DNA from: Methylobacterium oxalidis | GTDB lineage: Bacteria > Pseudomonadota > Alphaproteobacteria > Rhizobiales > Beijerinckiaceae | Direction of reading: 5' to 3' | DNA length: 64,000 nt | Assembly: GCF_007992195.1 (NCBI RefSeq) | Contig: NZ_BJZU01000027.1 | Coordinates: 55,059-119,058 of the forward strand | Shown here: piece after piece, positions 58,801 through 64,000 of the stretch | How positions within the stretch are numbered: the first letter of the stretch is position 1 | How the letters are laid out: each line of letters begins with the position of its first letter | The notes under the pieces: model-generated | Seen by the model: only the letters and a program-made list of their open reading frames with translations | What the model was told of the DNA's origin: nothing | The model's database searches: none | Translations under genes and position numbers: made by a program

Positions 58801-59533
58801 GGGAGCGGAGCTGCCCGACCGTGCGCTGGGTCTCGGGATCGAAGGCGCGGATCGATTCGAGCGTGTCGCCGAAGAAGTCGAGGCGGATCGGGTTCGGCAG
58901 GCCGGGCGGCGACAGGTCGAGGATGCCGCCGCGCACGGCGTACTCGCCGGTGTCGCGCACCGTGCCCGTGCGCAGGAAGCCGTTCGCCTCGACCCAGGCG
59001 GTGACCTTGTCCATCGACACGACGTTGCCGATCGCCGCCGAGAAGGTCTCGACCGCGATCCGGTCGCGCGGCGGCACCCGCTGCACCAGGGCGTTGACGG
59101 TGGTGCAGAGGACGCGCGGCGCCTCCTCCGACGAGCGCGAGCGGGTGAGCCGCGAGAGCGCGGTCATGCGGCTCGCCGCGATGGCGGCGTTCGGAGAGAC
59201 CCGGTCGTAGGGCTGGCAGTCCCAGGCCGGCACGCTCATGATCTCGAGCTCGGGCGCGACGAAGCGGAGCGCGTTCTGGAAGGCGTTCGAGCGGCCGGAA
59301 TCGCGCGCCACGTGCACCAGCACCGCCGGGCCCTCGAAGCCCTGGCTCAGCGCGCGGGCGAGATCGGCCACCACGAGGGCGTCGAAGCCCTCCGGCACCC
59401 GGGCGAGGGTCGGGCTGTCGCCGCGCCTCAGCGCATCGAGCGCGCGCGCGAGGGGCCCGGATTTCGGCAGGGCGAATCGGGCGGCCTGCGACTTCTGGCC
59501 GGGAGCGGAGGGTTTCGGTGCGGGCTTGGACAT
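55883..59533 (-). CDS. mfd: Transcription-repair coupling factor Mfd
   Basis: Full-length, 1216 aa. The N-terminal UvrB-homology region has DALVVADLARALSQGFEGPA and GGILDLSPPGLPNPIRLDFF. The RNA-polymerase-interacting CarD-like domain follows with LQPGDLVVHADHGIGRFVGL. The translocase has Walker A GDVGFGKTE (about 675), DEEQ at about 775 and the TRG motif in QLRGRVGRSKARAYALF. The TRCF C-terminal domain ends in a Lys/Gly-rich tail (GRGGKGQGKSEGKGEGKREG). Mfd removes RNA polymerase stalled at DNA lesions and recruits UvrA. Start ATG 59531-59533. The minus-strand neighbour upstream is sdhE, 158 bp away. Confidence 0.97.
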   Translation of the reverse strand: MSKPAPKPSAPGQKSQAARFALPKSGPLARALDALRRGDSPTLARVPEGFDALVVADLARALSQGFEGPAVLVHVARDSGRSNAFQNALRFVAPELEIMSVPAWDCQPYDRVSPNAAIAASRMTALSRLTRSRSSEEAPRVLCTTVNALVQRVPPRDRIAVETFSAAIGNVVSMDKVTAWVEANGFLRTGTVRDTGEYAVRGGILDLSPPGLPNPIRLDFFGDTLESIRAFDPETQRTVGQLRSLDLVPMSEVQLTTETIRRFRQGYIQNFGAATRDDRLYETVSEGRRYAGLEHWMPLFYDRLDTLFDYVGGVPMVFDAQVEEAVAERLALVQDYFQAREAALKTPQAGVAPYKPLPPRALYLTPNEWKERVAQASVARLTPFAVPESEARAVIDCEGGPGRNFAPERAEESASVFDAAVAHVRDLQGSGHHVILGSWSDGSRDRLCGVLTDHGLRKPVAITRLSDVYALKRGTDVAVAVWGLEAGFTAGQLAVVAEGDILGDRLVRPKRKAKRPQDVILEVQALQPGDLVVHADHGIGRFVGLKTITAAGAPHDCLELQYTGGLLLLPVENIELLTRYGSEDAEVPLDRLGGGAWQARKAKMKRRILEMAGELIKIAAERFVKPAPRLAPPEGLYGEFAARFPFEETEDQDNAIDAVLSDLNAGRPMDRLVCGDVGFGKTEVALRAAFAAAISGRQVAVVVPTTLLARQHYRTFAERFKGLPVQVAQASRFVPSGEMKKVREGLANGTLDIVVGTHALLAKAITFKDLGLIIVDEEQHFGVSHKERLKALKSDIHVLTLSATPIPRTLQLAMTGVRELSIIATPPVDRLAVRTFVTPFDPLLIREALLRERYRGGQAFYVVPRIEDLAEVKRFLDAEMPEIKVAVAHGQMAAGQLEDVMTAFYEGKFDVLLSTTIVESGLDIPTANTLIVHRADMFGLAQLYQLRGRVGRSKARAYALFTTPANRQLTVQAEKRLQVLQSLDTLGAGFQLASHDLDIRGAGNLLGDEQSGHIKEVGYELYQQMLEDAVTALKAGISEPVEEAWSPTIALGAPVTIPEDYVEDLTVRLGLYRRLSTLENDAEMESFGAELIDRFGPLPPEVEQLLKIVTIKILCRETNVEKVEAGPKGVVIHFRDRAFANPPGLVALVAEQGSFAKVRPDMSIVFIRELDTVPERLKVTTQILRSLAKIAGRGGKGQGKSEGKGEGKREGKTKAA

Positions 59534-59691
59534 GGGTCGGTGTCGGTGCGGCGGTCGAAGGGGATGCGGCCGGCGACCGCCCCGCCGTCTCGAGGGGGCA
59601 CCACCGGTGCAGGATCAAAGGGGCGCGGCGCTCGCGGAGCCGGGGCTCCGCTACGAAGCTCCGCGACGGCGGATCGGGTTCCGCGCGCGCC

Positions 59692-59988
59692 TCACGAGTG
59701 GATCGGCGCGTCGTGCTTGTGGAAGGCCTTGAGGCGGCGGTAGACGGGGGTGTCGTAGTTCTCCGGCACCGGCGCCTCGCCGGTCAGCCAGCGGAACAGG
59801 TCGCGGTCCGGCACCTCGATCAGTCCCTCGAACGCGGACAGATCCGTCTCGCTGAGGCTGCCGATCTCGGCGTCGGCGAAGCGGCCCATGATCAGGTCCA
59901 TCTCGCGGATGCCGCGATGCCACGCCCGGTACAAGGTGCGGCGGCGGCGCGGGTCGAGATCCGCGCTGGTGCGGGTGGTGCCGGACAT
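59692..59988 (-). CDS. sdhE: FAD assembly factor SdhE
   Basis: Small helical protein of 98 aa with the SdhE signature RGxxE as R25-G26-I27-R28-E29 (RAWHRGIREMDLIMGRFADA), followed by LSAFEGLIEVPDRDLFRWLT and the family C-terminus. SdhE promotes covalent flavinylation of succinate dehydrogenase and fumarate reductase subunits. Start ATG 59986-59988 avoids a leader that would read through GATC repeats. Divergent from recG with a 260-bp gap, and in the same orientation as mfd, a gene order (recG-sdhE-mfd) common in Rhizobiales. Cytoplasmic. Confidence 0.93.
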   Translation of the reverse strand: MSGTTRTSADLDPRRRRTLYRAWHRGIREMDLIMGRFADAEIGSLSETDLSAFEGLIEVPDRDLFRWLTGEAPVPENYDTPVYRRLKAFHKHDAPIHS

Positions 59989-60248
59989 GAAGCGAACCTG
60001 CGGAGCCAAACCTGTGATGCCGTGATCCGGAGATCCCCTGATCCCGGCTTCCACTGATCCCGGAATTCCCTGACCCCCGCAGCGGCGGATTGCAAGGCCG
60101 GGTTTGGAACGCTCCGGGCATCGGCGGGGATCCTGCGGCTCCGCTGCGGGAAGCTGTGCCGCAGCCAGGCCGGGGCCGGATTCGGTATATAAGTGCGCCC
60201 GCCCGCGGCACCATCCTCGCCGCAGCGTCCCCGCCCTCGCCTGTCCGC
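59989..60248. other. Divergent sdhE / recG region with GATC repeats and TATATAA
   Basis: The gap contains four GATC sites between 60020 and 60062 (GTGATCC, AGATCC, TGATCC, TGATCC), part of the window-wide GATC repeat family. TATATAA at 60186-60192, about 57 bp before recG, is the most promoter-like word. No gene in it. Confidence 0.45.
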
Positions 60249-62393
60249 ATGACCGATACGCCCGCCCCGACCCTCCTCCGGCCGAGCATCCTCGACCCGC
60301 TCTTCGCCCCCGCCCGGACGCTGCCCGGCGTCGGCCCCAAGGTCGCGCCCCTGATCGAGCGGCTGCTCGGCACGCCGGAGCAGGAGGCCCGCATCGTCGA
60401 CCTGCTGTTCCACCTGCCGCAGGGGGGCGTGGCGCGCCAGCTCAAGGGCTCGATCGCCGAGGCGCCGCCGGGGGAGCCCGTCACCCTCGGCGTCACGGTG
60501 GTGGCCCACCGGCCGCCGCAGCCGGGGGCCGGGCGGCGCCCCCACCGCGTCCTCGTGGAGGACGCGACCGGCGACATCTCCCTCGTGTTCTTCGGGATGC
60601 CGCGGGCGCGCGTCGAGAAGATGCTGCCGCTCGGCAGCCACCGCTACGTCTCGGGCCGGATCGACCTGTGGGACGGGCACCGGCAGATGGTGCACCCCTC
60701 CCGCGTCACCGACGAGGCCGGGCTCGCGAGCCTGCCCGCCGTCGAGCCGATCTACGGGGCGACCGAGGGGCTGACCTCGCGGGCGATCTCGAAGCTCGCC
60801 CACGCCGCCCTCGACCGCCTGCCCGTCCTGCCCGAGTGGCAGGACCCGGCCTGGCTCGCCCGCCAGGGCTGGCCCGCCTTCGCCGACGCCCTGCGGGCCG
60901 AGCACCGGCCCGACGAGGCGCCCCCGCCCCGGCGCGAGGGCGCGGAGGCCCCGCCCCGGACGCCGGCCCGCCAGCGCCTCGCCTACGACGAATTGCTGGC
61001 CTCGCAGCTCGCGCTCGCGCTGCTGCGCGCCCGCCAGCGGCGCAAGCCCGGCCGGGTCAATGCCGGCGACGGGCACCTCGCCGCCCGGATCGAGGCCGGG
61101 CTGCCCTTCGGGCTCACCGGCGCGCAGGTGCGCGCGATCGCCGAGATCCGCGGGGACCTCGCCAGCGACCGGCGCATGCTGCGCCTCCTCCAGGGCGACG
61201 TCGGCTCGGGCAAGACCGCGGTGGCGCTGCTGGCCATGGCCCATGCCGTCGAGGCGGGCCGCCAGGCCGCCCTGATGGCGCCGACCGAGATCCTCGCCCG
61301 CCAGCACTTCGAGCGGCTGCAGCCGCTCGCCGGCCCCTTACGCCTGCGCCTGATGACGGGCCGCGACCGCACGGCGGAGCGGCGCGCGACCCTCCTCGAC
61401 CTCTCCGAGGGCAATATCGACATCCTGGTCGGCACCCACGCCCTGTTCCAGGAGAGCGTGGTGTTCCGCGATCTCGGCCTCGCGGTGGTGGACGAGCAGC
61501 ACCGCTTCGGCGTGCACCAGCGCCTCGCCCTCGGCGCCAAGGGCGAGGCGGTCGACTTCCTCGTCATGACCGCGACGCCGATCCCGCGCACCCTGGCGCT
61601 GACCTTTTTCGGCGACATGGACGTCTCCGTCCTCGACGAGAAGCCCGCCGGGCGCCAGCCCATCAAGACCCTGACGATCCCCGTCGAGCGCATCGACGAG
61701 GTGGTGGCGGGCCTGGAGCGGGCGCTCGCCCGGGGTGAGCGCGTCTACTGGATCTGCCCGCTGGTGGCGGAATCGGAGTTCGTCGACCTCGCCGCCGCCC
61801 AGGAGCGGTTCGAGGACCTGCAGAAGCATTTCGGGGCGGATGTCGGCCTGATCCACGGCAAGATGCCGGGACCGGACAAGGACGCGGCGATGGAGCGCTT
61901 CGCCGCCGGCGAGACCCGGATCCTCGTTTCGACCACCGTGGTCGAGGTCGGCGTCGACGTGCCGGAGGCGACCATCATGGTCATCGAGCACGCCGAGCGC
62001 TTCGGCCTCGCGCAGCTCCACCAGCTGCGCGGGCGGGTCGGGCGCGGCTCGGCCGCCTCCTCCTGCCTCCTCCTCTACCGGGGGCCCCTCGGGCAGGTGG
62101 CGCGCGCGCGGCTCGAGATGATGCGCGAGAGCGAGGACGGCTTCCGCATCGCGGAGGAGGACCTGCGCCTGCGCGGCGAGGGCGAGGTGCTGGGCACCCG
62201 GCAGTCCGGCCTCGCCGCCTTCCGTCTCGCCAGCCTCGAGTGCGACAGGAGCCTGCTGGAGGCCGCCCGCGACGACGCCCGCCTCGTGGTCGAGCGCGAC
62301 CCCGGTCTGCGAAGCGAGCGCGGCCGGGCGCTGCGGGCACTGCTCTACCTGTTCGAGCGGGAGGCCGCGATCCGCCTGCTCGGGGCCGGCTGA
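60249..62393 (+). CDS. recG: ATP-dependent DNA helicase RecG
   Basis: 714 aa. The N-terminal wedge/OB domain (LPGVGPKVAPLIERLLGTPE, RHRVLVEDATGDISLVFFG-like) binds branched DNA. The SF2 helicase domain has Walker A GDVGSGKTAVALLAMAH (about 316), the unusual DEQH box at 415-418 (VVDEQHRFGVHQ) and the C-terminal QLRGRVGRGSAASSCLLLY with its TRG-like arginines. RecG drives branch migration and fork regression in recombination and repair. ATG 60249 gives the family start (MTDTPAPTLLRPSILDPLFA). Divergent from sdhE; monocistronic. Confidence 0.96.
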   Translation: MTDTPAPTLLRPSILDPLFAPARTLPGVGPKVAPLIERLLGTPEQEARIVDLLFHLPQGGVARQLKGSIAEAPPGEPVTLGVTVVAHRPPQPGAGRRPHRVLVEDATGDISLVFFGMPRARVEKMLPLGSHRYVSGRIDLWDGHRQMVHPSRVTDEAGLASLPAVEPIYGATEGLTSRAISKLAHAALDRLPVLPEWQDPAWLARQGWPAFADALRAEHRPDEAPPPRREGAEAPPRTPARQRLAYDELLASQLALALLRARQRRKPGRVNAGDGHLAARIEAGLPFGLTGAQVRAIAEIRGDLASDRRMLRLLQGDVGSGKTAVALLAMAHAVEAGRQAALMAPTEILARQHFERLQPLAGPLRLRLMTGRDRTAERRATLLDLSEGNIDILVGTHALFQESVVFRDLGLAVVDEQHRFGVHQRLALGAKGEAVDFLVMTATPIPRTLALTFFGDMDVSVLDEKPAGRQPIKTLTIPVERIDEVVAGLERALARGERVYWICPLVAESEFVDLAAAQERFEDLQKHFGADVGLIHGKMPGPDKDAAMERFAAGETRILVSTTVVEVGVDVPEATIMVIEHAERFGLAQLHQLRGRVGRGSAASSCLLLYRGPLGQVARARLEMMRESEDGFRIAEEDLRLRGEGEVLGTRQSGLAAFRLASLECDRSLLEAARDDARLVVERDPGLRSERGRALRALLYLFEREAAIRLLGAG

Positions 62394-62489
62394 GGCCCGG
62401 TCGGGAATCCGGCGCCGTCTGTGGCTTCCGGGCGCGTGCGCCGCGTCCGTTCATCTGCCATACAGATTCGGGGTTGCGGCCCGTTCACA

Positions 62490-62515
62490 GGAACGGCATC
62501 ATCCCTTGCCGCGTT
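62490..62515 (+). promoter_or_regulatory. EcfG-type general stress promoter
   Basis: GGAAC (62490-62494), a 17-bp spacer, then CGTT (62512-62515): the consensus bound by the alphaproteobacterial general-stress sigma factor EcfG. It lies 79 bp upstream of the ATG at 62594 and reads toward it. Confidence 0.7.
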
Positions 62516-62593
62516 CGTGTCGCATTCTTAACTGAACATGAACGAAGGGTTGATCCAATCGGCCCGAACAACGGAAACGTGGAGGCAAAGCCG

Positions 62594-62890
62594 ATGAACG
62601 GACCGTTCCTGCGCCTGCCGGGCTCCGCCGAGGGCTGGAACCCCTGCGCCAGCGAGCCGTGGCTCCTGCCGATCTCCGACACGGACGAGGTGCCGGCCGA
62701 TACGGGCGCCGACGCGATCGCCCAGGCCGTTCGTCAGGCCTCCCGCCCCCTCTGGATCGCGGCCCACGGCCTCTGCCTCGCCCTCGGCCTCCTGCTCGCC
62801 GTCGAGACAGCCACCGGCTGGATGAGCCCCGGCGCCCCGCAGCCGACCGCCGTCAAGGCGCCGGTCGTCGCCACCGCCAGCGCCTCGTAA
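62594..62890 (+). CDS. Small membrane protein behind a stress promoter, 98 aa
   Basis: GGAGG eight bases before ATG 62594 gives a strong start. The first 47 residues are soluble (MNGPFLRLPGSAEGWNPCAS, then EPWLLPISDTDEVP). One membrane helix follows (PLWIAAHGLCLALGLLLAVE), then a short Pro/Ala-rich end outside. No family recognised. An EcfG-type promoter directly upstream places it in the general stress response that Methylobacterium uses against desiccation, heat and oxidants on plant surfaces. Inner membrane; function unknown. Confidence 0.78.
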   Translation: MNGPFLRLPGSAEGWNPCASEPWLLPISDTDEVPADTGADAIAQAVRQASRPLWIAAHGLCLALGLLLAVETATGWMSPGAPQPTAVKAPVVATASAS

Positions 62891-62897
62891 GGTCTTC

Positions 62898-63704
62898 TCA
62901 CGCGTCCTGCCGCTCGGGAGCGGCGGCCGCGCCCGTGGCTGCCCCGACCTGCGCGGCCCGCAACCCCGCCGCCATCGCCTGCAGCCGCGTCTGCGGATCC
63001 TCCGGCTGGATCACGCCCGCCGACATCACGAGCTTGGCCGCGTCGTCCACGCTGATCCCCACCTCGATGATCTCGCTGCGCGGCAGGTAGAAGAAGAACC
63101 CGGTCGTGGGGTTCGGGGCGCAGGGCAGGAACACCCCGACATACTCGTGCCCCGTCCCGCTCCCGGTCTCGCTCCCTTGCGGCAGCGCGCCCTGGATGTC
63201 GGCTGCGGCGGGCGCGGACAGGAACACCACAGACCACGTCCCCTTCACGGGGAACTCGACGAGCCCGACCGTGCGGAACGAGGTGCCGTTCGCGGAGAAC
63301 AGGGTCTCGAAGATCTGCCGCAGGCCCTTGTAGAGCCCCGAGATCACGGGCGTGCGGGCGAGCAGCACCTCGCCGAACTCGATCACGCTGCGTCCGACCA
63401 GGTTGGCGGTCAGGAAGCCGAGCAGAGTCACCGCCACGAAGGCGATGACGAGGCCGAGGCCTGGAATCGAGAAGGGCAGGTAATGGTCCGGCAGGTAGCT
63501 CGCCGGCACGAGCGGCTTCACCCAGCCGTCGATCAGGGTGATGAACCACCACGTGATGTAGATGGTGATGGCGAGCGGTCCCGCCACGATGATGCCGGTG
63601 AGGAAGTAGGTGCGCAGGCGGCCCCGCACGCTGACCCGGCGGCGCGGGCTCACGGGGTCCATGTCGGGCAGCGGCGGCTGGATCGGCGGGACGGGTGGCG
63701 CCAC
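62898..63704 (-). CDS. DUF502 family membrane protein, 268 aa
   Basis: Two N-terminal membrane helices (YFLTGIIVAGPLAITIYITW and SIPGLGLVIAFVAVTLLGFL) are followed by the DUF502 motif ARTPVISGLYKGLRQIFETL, VEFPVKGTWSVVFLSAPAAA and VFLPCAPNPTTGFFFYLPRS. An Ala/Gly-rich tail closes the chain. The plant relatives (LCV/COV1) are membrane proteins; the bacterial function is unknown. GTG 63704 is taken as start; ATG 63662 (MDPVSPRRR) is equally possible. It converges on the stress-promoter gene with 7 bp between the stops. Confidence 0.87.
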   Translation of the reverse strand: MAPPVPPIQPPLPDMDPVSPRRRVSVRGRLRTYFLTGIIVAGPLAITIYITWWFITLIDGWVKPLVPASYLPDHYLPFSIPGLGLVIAFVAVTLLGFLTANLVGRSVIEFGEVLLARTPVISGLYKGLRQIFETLFSANGTSFRTVGLVEFPVKGTWSVVFLSAPAAADIQGALPQGSETGSGTGHEYVGVFLPCAPNPTTGFFFYLPRSEIIEVGISVDDAAKLVMSAGVIQPEDPQTRLQAMAAGLRAAQVGAATGAAAAPERQDA

Positions 63705-63861
63705 GGGTTCACTTTCGCGAGCGGGCCGGCGGGCCCGGGTTCCGAAGGCCGCGGCCTCCGCCGGGACCGCCCCGGGGCAGAGAGGTAGCGGCTGCGCGCC
63801 AGCGGCTCAAGACCGATCGGCGCGGGCGGCCTTCCGCGCCGCGCGGGTGCGGGCGGCCTCG

Positions 63862-63933
63862 CTCCACGGTGACGAGCTACTCCACGGTGACGGGCTACTC
63901 CACGGTGACGGGCTACTCGACGGTGACGGACTT
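63862..63933. repeat. Four tandem 18-bp copies of the glmS 3' end
   Basis: CTCCACGGTGACGGGCTA-type units run head to tail at 63862, 63880, 63898 and, inside glmS, 63916. On the minus strand every unit codes VTVE, in the same frame, and three TAG stops follow one another at 18-bp intervals. The last unit has diverged at its end. Confidence 0.92.
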
Positions 63934-64000
63934 GGCGAGGTTCCTCGGCTGGTCCACGTCTTTGCCCATGAACACCGCCACATGGTAGGCGATCAGCTGG
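63913..64000 (-). CDS. glmS: Glutamine--fructose-6-phosphate aminotransferase GlmS, C-terminal end only
   Basis: Only the last 28 codons lie in the window. They read QLIAYHVAVFMGKDVDQPRN LAKSVTVE and stop, which is the invariant C-terminus of GlmS, including the DVDQPRNLAKSVTVE tail that closes the sugar-phosphate site. The enzyme makes glucosamine-6-phosphate for peptidoglycan and LPS. The gene continues beyond base 64000. Its stop codon is embedded in a fourfold 18-bp tandem repeat. Confidence 0.95.
   Translation of the reverse strand, partial: QLIAYHVAVFMGKDVDQPRNLAKSVTVE

Noticed and set aside
55326..59618. A 1430-codon frame overlapping mfd on the same strand
   Set aside because: Shadow frame of mfd made of Arg/Ala/Gly/Pro; absence of stops reflects GC content only.
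56135..59743. A 1202-codon open frame on the strand opposite mfd
   Set aside because: It is a mirror of the mfd reading frame in very GC-rich DNA: Arg, Gly, His and Asp dominate, no domain is recognisable, and mfd on the other strand is unquestionable.

Overview
The window is about 64 kb of very GC-rich DNA, packed with genes and almost free of phage or transposon genes. Codon use, the protein complement (SelO, IalB, DUF502, SdhE, EcfG-type promoter, phytochelatin-synthase-like protein, malyl-CoA-lyase-like enzyme) and many small secreted or membrane proteins point to an alphaproteobacterium of the Hyphomicrobiales, most probably Methylobacterium or Methylorubrum. This is an inference from protein resemblance; no database search was run. 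Housekeeping genes (mfd, recG, glmS, rimO, sdhE, pabABC) argue that the replicon is the chromosome.

Layout. 0-10 kb: 3' part of selO, small unknown genes, a PhyH-family oxygenase, a secreted phytochelatin-synthase-like peptidase, a LysR regulator, short secreted proteins, and a flippase plus CelD-like acyltransferase pair. 10-18.9 kb: a DEAD-box helicase with a repetitive tail, a palindromic intergenic repeat, an arginine/tyrosine-rich secreted peptide, a YciA-type thioesterase, an orphan APS kinase, a HerA-like ATPase, a P1 peptidase, and an unknown/HTH gene pair with its own operator-like palindrome. 19-28 kb: a hybrid histidine kinase, RarD, MetC, and a four-gene translationally linked operon that probably modifies lipopolysaccharide (ArnT-like transferase, GT2, LAB_N protein, PNPOx-like protein). 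28-34 kb: isonitrile-hydratase-like protein, an acyl-CoA synthetase, a two-component pair whose kinase carries an ethylene-receptor-like copper-binding membrane domain, and a WaaE/KdtX-like glycosyltransferase.

34-38 kb is the most unusual part. It holds a plasmid-type RepA initiator gene on the minus strand. Just upstream is an array of about seven 16-bp iterons, several spaced by 22 or 33 bp, followed by an A+T-richer stretch and a DnaA-box-like site. That is the anatomy of an iteron plasmid origin set among chromosomal genes. 38-44 kb: a pabB-pabA-pabC-DoxX operon for p-aminobenzoate, rimO, and an MntA/HepT-type pair whose HepT seems to lack the catalytic histidine. 44-53 kb: a nicotinamidase with a frameshifted C-terminus, a LysR/tautomerase divergent pair, a quinone oxidoreductase, a UbiH-like monooxygenase, a patatin, a CoA-ester lyase, hspQ and ialB. 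53-64 kb: a degenerate AMP-binding protein, a receiver-like protein without the phosphoacceptor Asp, mfd, sdhE divergent from recG, a small membrane protein behind a near-perfect EcfG promoter, a DUF502 protein, and the very 3' end of glmS.

Small-scale structure. Two genes (the phytochelatin-synthase-like gene and glmS) end in in-frame 18-bp tandem repeats that duplicate the stop codon. Two other genes carry short tandem duplications of the start codon. GATC-rich short repeats, often palindromic, recur in intergenic gaps. No tRNA, rRNA, CRISPR array or intact insertion sequence was seen.
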